A model generated the notes under the pieces. The model was given only the letters and a program-made list of their open reading frames with translations, made no database searches and was not told the DNA's origin. Both the position numbers and the translations under genes were made by a program. DNA of 64,000 bases from CAYRTV01 sp046483285 (lineage in GTDB: Bacteria > Acidobacteriota > Aminicenantia > Aminicenantales > Aminicenantaceae), in the NCBI GenBank assembly GCA_046483285.1, contig JAWODN010000046.1, forward strand, positions 14,448 to 78,447. The letters are read 5' to 3'. Positions 8,796 through 16,543 of this stretch are shown piece after piece (positions within the stretch are counted from its first letter, which is position 1; every line of letters begins with the position of its first letter).

Positions 8796-9638
8796 TTAAA
8801 ATCTGCCGGATATTCCGGCTCGCAAAATAAGACCATCCCAAATGCCGGCTCCGGCCTTCACATAAAGATGGGGGATGATTTCAGCCCGAACTCCTAAATT
8901 CAGCTGGAACAAGGGAAGGATATTTGGAATATTTGTGTTCATTTCCTCCTCGGCTTCTTTGAAGGTTCGGATATCGCTGTGGTCAAGGGTTTCGGTTCCA
9001 CGGCTGCTGTTGTACCGGCCGGCATAATCATAGCTGATTTCTCCATTCAATTCAGCGACGCCCAATCCGAAAATCAGATACGGCGTCACTCTCCATTCCG
9101 GGAACAGGTCCCAACGGAAACTTAAATTGGTGAAAAAGGGAGCCACGGTGATTTCTCCTTGGGCTTCGGCGTCGGCAAAGCTTCCGTCAGAGAAAGTCTG
9201 CCGGACCGAGCCTTCAACCGTCATCCTCATATAAGTTTGTTCGAATGAAACCCCCAGACTGAAAGGACCCTGTCTTCCCCGCGGGTAAAAACGGAATTCG
9301 AGCCCGTAGTTGTGTCCGCCGGAATCAAAAATCATCTGCTGTTCATAGGTGGTCTGACTCACGGTGTATTGCAGGTCTTCGATTTCTCTGGTGATCTCAT
9401 TGCGGAATTCTTTTCCCAATTCACCGCCGAGTTCGCTCTCCAGGATGCTTTTAATGAAATTGAGGGACCAGAAGGAATAATGAACGCCGATTTCAAACCG
9501 GTCGGAAGGTTTTTGGAGGTTCATTTCAGGGATTTCCGGTTTCGCCGGAGTTTCCTGGGCGGTCACAGGAAGGAAAAGCCATGAGAATGCGGCCAAAAAG
9601 ACCGTAAACATCCGGAATGGATTTCGCATTTCATTCAT
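8796..9638 (-). CDS. Putative outer-membrane beta-barrel protein
   Basis: About 280 residues from the chosen start MNEMRNPFRMF. The frame is open a further 22 codons upstream, but those residues (MRRRLYVPIHKCYNEAAKQL) do not look like a signal peptide, while MRNPFRMFTVFLAAFSWLFLPVTAQ does, with cleavage near TAQ-ETP. The mature part has alternating amphipathic strands ending in the aromatic C-terminus LILRAGISGRF (terminal Phe), as in outer-membrane barrels; FRWDLFPEWRVTPYLIFGLGV and PHLYVKAGAGIWDG are typical barrel strands. No specific family is recognised. No clear SD precedes either internal ATG. Role unknown; the call rests on signal peptide and strand pattern only. Confidence 0.6.
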   Translation of the reverse strand: MNEMRNPFRMFTVFLAAFSWLFLPVTAQETPAKPEIPEMNLQKPSDRFEIGVHYSFWSLNFIKSILESELGGELGKEFRNEITREIEDLQYTVSQTTYEQQMIFDSGGHNYGLEFRFYPRGRQGPFSLGVSFEQTYMRMTVEGSVRQTFSDGSFADAEAQGEITVAPFFTNLSFRWDLFPEWRVTPYLIFGLGVAELNGEISYDYAGRYNSSRGTETLDHSDIRTFKEAEEEMNTNIPNILPLFQLNLGVRAEIIPHLYVKAGAGIWDGLILRAGISGRF

Positions 9639-9709
9639 TTTAATCAGCTGTTTTGCCGCTTCATTATAGCATTTATGGATGGGAACATACAATCGCCGCC
9701 GCACTCCCG

Positions 9710-10942
9710 CTAGGAGGCAAGAACAGCATGGGCGCGGCGGAGCTTTTCCCGGACCGGGACCCGGTATGGGCAGGCAGGCTCACACTGTCCGCAGCTCCGG
9801 CAGGCTGAAGCATTTTGATGGGAAGGCAGGCGGGAATATGCCCGCCTGCTTCTCCCGATTTTTTGATAACTTTCATGATAAGCCAAATAACGGAAAATCC
9901 GGGAGATTTGCACTCCTTCCCGGCATTGAATTTGGCACCGGCCGCAAAAACGGCAGGTGTCACTGGAATTTTCCGCCACATACCGGTAGAGGCTGCGTCT
10001 TTCGGCGGGGGTCAGGGTTTGATGGACCACGGCCAGGTCTTCTTCCAATTCCTGAAAATTAAGCATTTCAGTCACCACTGAGCTTATGTTCCGGTTGGAC
10101 AAAGCCCACTTCAGCATGGATTGGTAAAGCGATGCCCCGGGTGTGCGGTATTTTTCCAGATTTTGGTGGCGGCCGCCCACTTTCAGAGTCTTCATGGCAA
10201 TGACTCCGATGTCTTTTCCGTAGGCTTCACGGATCAAATCCTCAAGGCCGCAGGTTTCAAGGTAATTATCATAAGTTTGGATTTGCGGGGATCCTTCATC
10301 GATATCAAAGACATTGTATCCAATCTGAATCATGTCATACCGTTCGCAGTCCAGGGTTTTTCTGAATACGGGAAGGTGATTGGAGTGGCAGGAGAGCCCG
10401 GTGCAGCGGCATTTTCCTTCTTGTTTTAAAGTTTCGAAGGCGGACAAAACTTCTTCATGAGTGAGGTTTTCCGGTTTTTCAGCGCCGTGGATCATAAGAA
10501 CATCAATGACATCTGTTCCCAATCTTTTCAAACTGCCCTCAGCTGAACGGATAATGGACCGGCGGTTCCAGTTTCCGCGCAGGTGAAATTTAGTGGCCAC
10601 ATGGATTTTATCCCGGCCCGCTTCGCGGAGTAAACGGCCGATCATGCGCTCGCTGTTGCCGTTCATATAGGAATGAGAAGTGTCGATGTAATTGACCCCT
10701 TTTTCTATGGATTGGAGGAGAATGGACCAGTCCGGCAGGGGGCTTCCTCCAAGGGAAATTTCTGAAACCATCAATCCGGTCCGGCCCAGGCGGCGGTAAT
10801 ACATGTCTCCCTTTTTGATTCTTTTTGGATTTTGAAGCCAGCTGGAAGATGTTTTCAACAGCGGAATCGAAACCGCCCCGGAGCATATTTTTTGTAAAAA
10901 TTCCCTCCGGCTGTTCATAATCTTGGGGTTTGTTCCGGACAT
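9710..10942 (-). CDS. TAT-exported aldo/keto reductase with C-terminal ferredoxin domain
   Basis: 410 residues. The N-terminus has a twin-arginine motif, NSRREFLQK at residues 10-18, followed by a short hydrophobic stretch, so export by TAT is likely. The aldo/keto reductase barrel starts at RRLGRTGLMVS (about 50) with the catalytic tetrad D87, Y92 (YIDTSHSY), K118 (VATKF) and H152 (MIHG). The last 80 residues carry two Cys clusters, CRFCGRCQIQC and CRSCGQCEPACP, matching a 2[4Fe-4S] ferredoxin domain. The family is widespread in anaerobes; substrate unknown. SD GGAGG lies 6 bases before the ATG. The next gene upstream on the same strand (11001) is 58 bases away. Confidence 0.9.
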   Translation of the reverse strand: MSGTNPKIMNSRREFLQKICSGAVSIPLLKTSSSWLQNPKRIKKGDMYYRRLGRTGLMVSEISLGGSPLPDWSILLQSIEKGVNYIDTSHSYMNGNSERMIGRLLREAGRDKIHVATKFHLRGNWNRRSIIRSAEGSLKRLGTDVIDVLMIHGAEKPENLTHEEVLSAFETLKQEGKCRCTGLSCHSNHLPVFRKTLDCERYDMIQIGYNVFDIDEGSPQIQTYDNYLETCGLEDLIREAYGKDIGVIAMKTLKVGGRHQNLEKYRTPGASLYQSMLKWALSNRNISSVVTEMLNFQELEEDLAVVHQTLTPAERRSLYRYVAENSSDTCRFCGRCQIQCREGVQISRIFRYLAYHESYQKIGRSRRAYSRLPSHQNASACRSCGQCEPACPYRVPVREKLRRAHAVLAS

Positions 10943-11000
10943 GGCAGCCCTCCTTTCCGGCCGGAGCCGGCTGGTTGGTTATTCAGTTTCACAATGGTTT

Positions 11001-11888
11001 TCATAACAGGTCAAGCCCGCTCAGATGATTCTTAATGTCTTCCCGGCCTTTTTGCTCCAAAGGCTGCAGGGGAGACCGGACGGGCCCTCCGTAGAATCCG
11101 AGAAGGTCCAAGGCGTATTTTGCCGCCGGAATCCCGTATGTGACCGTAACCGCCTGGTTGAGAGGAACCAGGGATGATTGCAGCTCGCGGGCGTCCTCCC
11201 ATTTTTGCCGCCGGAATAAAGAGAAAAGATTCAGGCAGAGTTCCGGGGCCACGGCGGCCAGCGTCAATATCCCGCCGTCCGCTCCCATCAGCCATCCGGC
11301 CAGCAGCAGGCTTCCCGCTCCCAGCAGATAGACCCGGTCTTGGGGTAAGCGGGGGCGGACCTCTTCCAAAAACGCCAAATTGCCGGAACTGTCTTTTATT
11401 CCCAGGATGTTGGGATGGCGGCAGAGTTCAATAATCAAGCCGGAGTCCGGAAAAACACCTGTATTTCTGGGAATGTTGTAAATGATAACAGGTATGCGGC
11501 TGCTGTCAGCCAGGGTTAAGTAGTGGTTTTTCAGAGCTTCGGAGGTCATGAGGGATTTGTAGTAATGTGGCAGCATAATCAGGGCGGCGTCCGCTCCGGC
11601 ATCGGCGATGCGGTTTGTGAAATCGACGGTATGACAGGTGGATTCCCTGGCGGTTCCGGCGATGATTTTTTTCCCCGGAAATGCGCTTTTTTTAGCGAGG
11701 CTGACCGCCGCAGCGCATTCATAATCATTTAAGTAAACAAATTCGCCGGTTGAGCCGCCGATCACGTAGCCGGATAGTTCATGCCGGTTGTATTTATACA
11801 GATTTTCTTCCAGTTTTTCGGGGAAAAAACGGTCTTCCTTAAAAGGAGTGGTTAAAGCCGCGAAGATGCCTTGATATTCCTGATGCAT
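11001..11888 (-). CDS. DapA/NAL-family aldolase (dihydrodipicolinate synthase-like)
   Basis: 295 residues, the family's normal length. GGSTGE at 44-49, Y137 in VIIYNIPRNTG and the Schiff-base lysine K165 in ILGIKDSSG are all present, so it should be an active pyruvate-type class I aldolase. Family members include DapA, N-acetylneuraminate lyase and 4-hydroxy-2-oxoglutarate aldolase; the substrate-side arginine typical of true DapA is not evident and no lysine genes are adjacent, so the substrate is left open. SD GGAGG lies 6-7 bases before the ATG. Confidence 0.85.
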   Translation of the reverse strand: MHQEYQGIFAALTTPFKEDRFFPEKLEENLYKYNRHELSGYVIGGSTGEFVYLNDYECAAAVSLAKKSAFPGKKIIAGTARESTCHTVDFTNRIADAGADAALIMLPHYYKSLMTSEALKNHYLTLADSSRIPVIIYNIPRNTGVFPDSGLIIELCRHPNILGIKDSSGNLAFLEEVRPRLPQDRVYLLGAGSLLLAGWLMGADGGILTLAAVAPELCLNLFSLFRRQKWEDARELQSSLVPLNQAVTVTYGIPAAKYALDLLGFYGGPVRSPLQPLEQKGREDIKNHLSGLDLL

Positions 11889-11914
11889 TGTTCAGCCTCC
11901 AGATTGGTACCAGG

Positions 11915-12298
11915 TTAGTTCTTGTTCTTTATTTCGTTTTCCAGGGCGCGGAGCTCCCGGTCGGATTTTCCAAAATAATGGCCGATTTCATGCCTTACCA
12001 CGTCTATGACTTTTTGCTTGATTTCTTCATCACTCGAGCATACCTGTTCGATGGGTTCCTGATAGATGGAGATCACATCCGGAGCGACATTCCCATAATA
12101 AGGCCCCCGGTTTTTATAAGGAACTCCATGATAAAGCCCCAGGATAAGCCCGCGGGAAGAGACTCCCAGTTTTTGGTAGACGTCCCGGGGCGGCCGGTCC
12201 TCCACAATCACGGTTATATTTTCCAGGTATTTTTTGAATTCGGCATGAATTTCTTCTAAAGCCTCTCGAGCCAAATCCTCAAAGCGCTTTCTGTCCAT
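11915..12298 (-). CDS. Minimal zincin-like metallopeptidase (COG3824 family)
   Basis: 127 residues from MDRKRFEDLA. The metal site HEIGHYFG (residues 103-110) with a following D/E-rich DRELRALE fits the small 'metallopeptidase family protein' group (HExxH...). An in-frame start 54 bases upstream would overlap the end of cobO; the start chosen here follows GGTGAAGG and leaves 13 bases to cobO. Cytoplasmic, no signal peptide. Its role in bacteria is unknown. Co-directional with cobO, so probably cotranscribed. Confidence 0.8.
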   Translation of the reverse strand: MDRKRFEDLAREALEEIHAEFKKYLENITVIVEDRPPRDVYQKLGVSSRGLILGLYHGVPYKNRGPYYGNVAPDVISIYQEPIEQVCSSDEEIKQKVIDVVRHEIGHYFGKSDRELRALENEIKNKN

Positions 12299-12311
12299 AT
12301 TGACTGAGCCT

Positions 12312-12836
12312 TCACCTTTCAATGCCGTCCCGTGCTTCGATTCCTCCGGCATAAAAATGTTTGATTTCCTTCATTTCCGTAACCAAATCCGCTCTTTGAA
12401 TGAATGATTCCGGTGCGTACCGCCCGGTTAAAACAAGCTCCACGCCTGAAGGCTTATCATCCATGAATTGGAGGACTTTTTTGGGGTGAAGAAGGTTGAA
12501 ATAGACGGCCGTGTTGATTTCATCCAAAATGATCAGCCGGAAATCCTGCGACAACATGGCTTCCCGGCAAAGTTCAAGACCTTCCTCAGCCTTGGCGATA
12601 TCCCGGGGGTCCGGATTTTTATCCACATGAACAAAGGCGTTACGGCCGAATTGTTTTATCACCACCAGGCCTGAAAGTTTTGCCAGGCTGTTCAGCTCCC
12701 CATACTTCCGGCCTTTCATGAACTGGCCTATATAGGAGCGGAAGCCATGTCCGGCCGCTCTCACGGCCAGTCCCAGGGCGGCGGTGGTTTTTCCCTTACC
12801 GTTTCCAGTGTAAATTTGGATGTATCCTTTCCACAT
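12312..12836 (-). CDS. cobO: Cob(I)yrinic acid a,c-diamide adenosyltransferase
   Basis: 174 residues from MWKGYIQIYT; a GTG start 42 bases upstream would add MKSQQKPKNQEKAG, but the family usually begins just before the P-loop. Walker A is GNGKGKTT (residues 11-18), followed by AALGLAVRAAGHG and the FMKG motif; LIILDEIN is the Walker B-like strand, and ELVLTGRYAPE is the conserved late motif. The enzyme adds the 5'-deoxyadenosyl ligand from ATP to reduced corrinoid. It fits with a B12-dependent MetH at 19.8 kb and the B12-type radical SAM gene at the left edge. No other corrin synthesis gene is in the window, so salvage is as likely as de novo synthesis. Confidence 0.93.
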   Translation of the reverse strand: MWKGYIQIYTGNGKGKTTAALGLAVRAAGHGFRSYIGQFMKGRKYGELNSLAKLSGLVVIKQFGRNAFVHVDKNPDPRDIAKAEEGLELCREAMLSQDFRLIILDEINTAVYFNLLHPKKVLQFMDDKPSGVELVLTGRYAPESFIQRADLVTEMKEIKHFYAGGIEARDGIER

Positions 12837-12966
12837 TCCGGCTTTTTCTTGATTTTTTGGTTTCTGTTGACTCTTCACGTTTGGATTGTCTCCATGTCCA
12901 TAATAGAGAAATTTGTTATGGGAGTAAAGGGCGCAGCCGGCGCAGGGGGGGGGTGACCCGCAAGAA

Positions 12967-12995
12967 TTTTAAAACAAATATCCATATGCTATAAT
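12967..12995 (+). promoter_or_regulatory. Promoter of serS with perfect -10, leaderless arrangement
   Basis: TATAAT at 12990-12995 lies only 7 bases before the serS ATG (13003); the -35 position (12967-12972, TTTTAA) is weak. Transcription would begin at or within a base or two of the start codon, and no SD is present. The mRNA is therefore probably leaderless. Confidence 0.5.
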
Positions 12996-13002
12996 CAGGC
13001 AC

Positions 13003-14280
13003 ATGCTGGATCCAAAATTCATTGAAAACCATCCGGACCTTGTGACCGAAAAAATGAAGAGCCGGGGACTGGATGTCGACCTCACCGGGTTTCTCAAAAT
13101 ATCCGGAGAAAAGAAGTCTTATTTATCCCGGATTGAGAAACTCCGCCATGAATTGAACACCAATTCAAAGGAGATCGGACGTTTAAAAAAAGAAGGGGAA
13201 GACGCTTCTCAATTGATAAGCCGAATGAAAGAAGTCTCCGATCAAATCAAAGAGCTGGAAACCGAACATAAAAATTTGGAAAATGATCTGAAAGACATTC
13301 TTTTAGGGATTCCCAATATCCCTCATGATTCGGTTCCGGAAGGACGAACTGAGGCGGATAACCCGGAGATCAGAAGAATCGGTGCCAGACCGGAATTTGA
13401 TTTCAAGCCGAAACCTCATTGGGAAATCGGAACAGATTTGGGAATTCTTGATTTTGAAAAAGCCGCCAAGCTGGCCGGAGCCCGTTTTGCCGTCTATTTG
13501 GATGCCGGCGCCAAAATGGAACGGGCGTTGATCCATTTCATGATGGATATCCATACCCGTGAAAACGGCTACCGGGAAGTCCTGCCTCCTTTTATCGCCA
13601 ATCAGGAGAGCCTGACAGGGACCGGCAATCTCCCCAAGTTTGAAGACGATTTATTCAAGCTGCAGGGGACGGACTGGTATTTGATCCCCACTGCCGAAGT
13701 GCCCCTGACCAATTTGTACCGGGACGAGATCCTGGCCGGAGATGACCTTCCCCGGCGTTTTGTCGCCTACACTCCGTGTTTCCGGAGTGAAGCCGGCTCC
13801 TATGGAAAAGATATACGCGGATTGATCCGGCAGCATCAATTCAATAAAGTGGAAATGATGTGTTTTGTCCGGCCGGAGGATTCTTATGACGAATTGGAGA
13901 GACTCACTTCCCATGCGGAAACCGTGCTGCAGCGGCTGGAGCTTCATTACCGGGTGATCGAGCTTTGCACCGCCGATTTAGGGTTTGCCGGCGCCAAAAC
14001 TTATGACTTGGAAATTTGGATGCCCGCCCGCAATGGATATGTGGAGATCTCTTCCTGCACCAATTGCGAAGACTTCCAGGCCCGCAGAGCCGGGATCCGT
14101 TTCAAACGCGGCCGGAAGTCTAAAACCGAGTATGTTCACACCCTGAACGGCTCAGGAGTGGCCGTAGGACGGACGGTGAGCGCGATCCTGGAGTGTTTTC
14201 AACAGAAAGACGGGTCTGTGGTCATTCCCGAAGCCCTGCGCCCTTATATGCACGGCCTGGAGGTTATCCGCGCCCGGTAA
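13003..14280 (+). CDS. serS: Seryl-tRNA synthetase
   Basis: 425 residues, full length. N-terminal tRNA-binding coiled coil at about 28-105 (MLDPKFIENHPDLV then a long charged helix pair). Class II catalytic core: TAEVPLTN (about 228), motif 2 CFRSEAGSYGKDIRGLIRQH (262-281), KVEMMCF, and motif 3 NGSGVAVGRTVSAILE (about 383). It charges tRNA-Ser, and both tRNA-Ser genes of this window follow directly downstream. The ATG is preceded by a perfect TATAAT 7 bases upstream and no SD, so translation is likely from a leaderless mRNA. Confidence 0.97.
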   Translation: MLDPKFIENHPDLVTEKMKSRGLDVDLTGFLKISGEKKSYLSRIEKLRHELNTNSKEIGRLKKEGEDASQLISRMKEVSDQIKELETEHKNLENDLKDILLGIPNIPHDSVPEGRTEADNPEIRRIGARPEFDFKPKPHWEIGTDLGILDFEKAAKLAGARFAVYLDAGAKMERALIHFMMDIHTRENGYREVLPPFIANQESLTGTGNLPKFEDDLFKLQGTDWYLIPTAEVPLTNLYRDEILAGDDLPRRFVAYTPCFRSEAGSYGKDIRGLIRQHQFNKVEMMCFVRPEDSYDELERLTSHAETVLQRLELHYRVIELCTADLGFAGAKTYDLEIWMPARNGYVEISSCTNCEDFQARRAGIRFKRGRKSKTEYVHTLNGSGVAVGRTVSAILECFQQKDGSVVIPEALRPYMHGLEVIRAR

Positions 14281-14281
14281 G

Positions 14282-14311
14282 TTTACTCGCGGCGAAAAAA
14301 CATGTTAAAAT
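14282..14311 (+). promoter_or_regulatory. Promoter of tRNA-Ser(TGA)
   Basis: TTTACT (14282-14287) and TAAAAT (14306-14311) with an 18-base spacer, placed about 16 bases before the tRNA 5' end. It lies immediately after the serS stop codon. Confidence 0.45.
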
Positions 14312-14327
14312 ACAGCCCTTGGCTCCA

Positions 14328-14417
14328 GGAGGGATGGCCGAGTGGCTGAAGGCGGCGGTCTTGAAAACCGCATCACGAGAAATCGTGACGGGGGTTCGAA
14401 TCCCTCTCCCTCCGCCA
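14328..14417 (+). tRNA. tRNA-Ser (anticodon TGA)
   Basis: 90 nt including an encoded CCA. The acceptor stem GGAGGGA pairs with TCCCTCC (14407-14413), G is the discriminator, CCA is at 14415-14417. The anticodon loop CTTGAAA between GCGGT and ACCGC gives TGA at 14362-14364. A long class II variable arm (ATCACGAGAAATCGTGA) and GGTTCGAATCC T-arm confirm serine identity. It reads UCN codons. Confidence 0.97.
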
Positions 14418-14519
14418 GCCTTTTCTCAGTAAAGAGACACACATGCGGTTCATTTTGCCCCAAAAAAAGCACGGAATCTCCCCACAGCAGTGATATCAGG
14501 ATAGAGAAAAAAATGTGAA

Positions 14520-14613
<94 letters not shown>

Positions 14614-14623
14614 GGCTGCTGTT

Positions 14624-14651
14624 ATTGTAACATTTTTGGAGGCCAAATCAA
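14624..14651 (-). promoter_or_regulatory. Promoter of tRNA-Ser(GCT)
   Basis: On the minus strand TTGATT (14646-14651) and TACAAT (14624-14629) are separated by 16 bases, and the tRNA 5' end is 10 bases further on. The promoter faces away from, and lies in the leader of, the DUF711 gene. Confidence 0.55.
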
Positions 14652-14682
14652 GGCAGATCGTGTGACGGGGAAGGATAAGACC

Positions 14683-15822
14683 ATGAAATTAAGAACCATC
14701 ACCCTGGGTATCAATTTGAATGAGTCCCGTATGGAATCCCAGGTCAAGGAGGCCGGGCGTTTTGCCGGTGATGCCAAAAGAATCTTTGAACACAACGGAT
14801 ATCAAGTCCAGACACTGCGATTGGCCACCCAGCCCTGGGAGGCGTATCATTCATCTCCGTCCCAGATGACATCTTTAGTCAGGAAACTGTCCGATCTCAC
14901 TGTTGAAAACGGGATGGATTATTTCAATATCGGTACGGTGTCATCGCCTGAACTCATCTCTCTTTCCAGTGACCTGATTGGTGCCACCGGAAACGGCTTC
15001 TGTACCGCCACGGCCGCCGGACGCGGCCGGATCCATTACCGGGCGGCCCGGCGGGCGGCCGCCGTGATAAAAAAATTGTCGGATCTGGAAGAAAACGGAT
15101 TTGCCAATTTGAGATTCGCGGTCATTTTCAATACACCCCCCGGCTGCCCGTTTTTCCCGGCGGCCTATCACCAGGGCCCGCCGGCCTTTTCCATAGGCAT
15201 GGAAAACAGCAGCTTGATTTTCCAAGCTTTTAACAAAGCCGGTGACATTGAAGCGGCGGGAGAAATACTTCAGGATCTATTGGACAATGCGTTCAAGGAT
15301 ATAGAAAAGATCGCTTTCCAAATAGAAGATAAGGAAAAATTTCGCTACGGCGGGTTGGATGTGTCCATTGCGCCTTCGGTCCGGAAAGAAGAAAGCCTGG
15401 CGCTGGCTTTCGAGAAACTGGGACTGGGGAAATTCGGCGGGCCGGGAACCCTGGCCGCAGCCGCTGAAATTACGGAATGCTTAAAAAAGACACCTGTGAA
15501 AAAATGCGGCTATTCCGGGCTGATGCTGCCGGTTTTAGAGGACTACGGATTGGCTTTGCGGAACACCGAAGGAACATTTGATATCATGAGGCTGCTTCAA
15601 TATTCGGCTGTCTGCGGAACCGGTTTGGACACCATTCCGCTTCCCGGAGATGTGACGGAAGAAGCCCTGTATGCGCTTCTTTTGGATATCGCGTCTCTTT
15701 CGCTGAAACTCAGCAAACCTCTGTCCGCGAGGCTTATGCCGTCGCCTGGGAAAAAAGCGGGGGATATGACCGCCTATGATTTTGAGTATTTCGTCAACAC
15801 CCGGATTATGTCCTTGGATTGA
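14683..15822 (+). CDS. DUF711 (UPF0210-type) family protein
   Basis: 379 residues from MKLRTITLGINL. The frame is open further upstream across the tRNA-Ser(GCT) gene, but that part is a tRNA; GGGGAAGG 8 bases before ATG 14683 fixes the start. Segments characteristic of DUF711 are TLATQPWE-like RLATQPWEAY, YFNIG, FAVIFNTPPGCPFFPAAYH, FSIGMENSS, and the glycine-rich YGGLDVSIAPS. The family is related to the PFL-like/UPF0210 fold; its biochemical role is not known. It has no signal peptide. The serine-tRNA/serS neighbourhood gives no clear functional hint. Confidence 0.85.
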   Translation: MKLRTITLGINLNESRMESQVKEAGRFAGDAKRIFEHNGYQVQTLRLATQPWEAYHSSPSQMTSLVRKLSDLTVENGMDYFNIGTVSSPELISLSSDLIGATGNGFCTATAAGRGRIHYRAARRAAAVIKKLSDLEENGFANLRFAVIFNTPPGCPFFPAAYHQGPPAFSIGMENSSLIFQAFNKAGDIEAAGEILQDLLDNAFKDIEKIAFQIEDKEKFRYGGLDVSIAPSVRKEESLALAFEKLGLGKFGGPGTLAAAAEITECLKKTPVKKCGYSGLMLPVLEDYGLALRNTEGTFDIMRLLQYSAVCGTGLDTIPLPGDVTEEALYALLLDIASLSLKLSKPLSARLMPSPGKKAGDMTAYDFEYFVNTRIMSLD

Positions 15823-16030
15823 TCCCCTCAATCTGGTCTTGCTTATACCTTAGAGTTTCCTTGCGGCATATGGAATTCAGGTGTGGCTTGTGCTCCCTTC
15901 AGATTTTTAACGCCATTCTTCGCCCTGTGTTTTCGGCTGCTGCGCAACTCCCTCCGTCCGTGGGTCAAACATGCTCGCAGCCCGGCTTCGCCGGGTTCCC
16001 TCAAGCACAGCCCTCAGCCTGACCCATTCA
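15823..16030. other. Gene-free stretch after the DUF711 gene
   Basis: No gene is supported. It ends with AGCCTGACCCATTCA (16016-16030), one terminal-repeat end of the small element family, and includes a CCCGGCTTCGCCGGG palindrome at about 15980-15995. Confidence 0.5.
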
Positions 16031-16150
16031 TAAAAAAATGGCGATGGTCTTTTTATGAGCATTTTTTCAGAGAAATGCAAGGTTTTTCTGAAAATGACAT
16101 ATGAAACGTTTTTGTTTGCTTTGCCTTTCATCATAATCGCCATTTTTTTA
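16031..16150 (-). repeat. 120-bp element with perfect 15-bp terminal inverted repeats
   Basis: TAAAAAAATGGCGAT at 16031-16045 is the exact reverse complement of ATCGCCATTTTTTTA at 16136-16150. The interior is AT-rich and non-coding. Read on the minus strand it matches 29282-29399 in both ends and in the block AAAAACGTTYCAT. The outer repeat AGCCTGACCCATTCA adjoins it at 16016-16030 and CCCTTCGGG follows at 16151, as in the other copies (CGAAGGGTAAAAAAATGGCG). Confidence 0.8.
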
Positions 16151-16173
16151 CCCTTCGGGAAGACATGCCACTT

Positions 16174-16300
16174 TGTCATTGCGAGGCTTGCGTCAGCAAG
16201 CCGTGGCAATCCCTTTCTGCCTCGTAAAAAGGGACCACCCGTCCAGACGAAGCAGTCAGGGATCCCCCGGTGCTTCGCACCGCGGGATGACACACTCAAA
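16174..16300. repeat. GTCATTGCGAGG-type repeat, copy 1
   Basis: A 127-bp unit TGTCATTGCGAGGCTTGCG ... CCGCGGGATGACACACTCAAA. It recurs as a direct repeat at 16415-16543 with most differences confined to the middle (16227-16247). Internal palindromes are GCTTGCGTCAGCAAGC and CGGTGCTTCGCACCG. Related sequence in inverse orientation is at 29464-29560. Confidence 0.8.
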
Positions 16301-16414
16301 GGCACTGCGTGCCCCGGAATGACACACTCAAAGTTGCTTCGCTCCCCGGGAAGACATGCCCCTTGTCATGGCGAGAGGCCGAAGGCCGTGCGGCCGTCCC
16401 TTCCTCGCCCCTTG
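16301..16414. other. Spacer between the two GTCATTGCGAGG repeats
   Basis: No gene. It carries shorter related pieces (GGAATGACACACTCAAAG, GGCGAGAGGCCGAAGGCCGTGCGGCC), i.e. degenerate copies of the same repeat family. Confidence 0.45.
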
Positions 16415-16543
16415 TGTCATTGCGAGGCTTGCGTCAGCAAGCCGTGGCAATCCCTTTCTGCCTGGTGAAAGCGGAACCCGCCGCCCATACGAAGCAGTCA
16501 GGGATCCCCCGGTGCTTCGCACCGCGGGATGACACACTCAAAA
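16415..16543. repeat. GTCATTGCGAGG-type repeat, copy 2
   Basis: Direct repeat of 16174-16300. Its end overlaps the last codon(s) and stop of the neighbouring DUF6599 gene (stop at 16538-16540 on the minus strand), so the repeat supplies that gene's stop codon. Confidence 0.8.
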
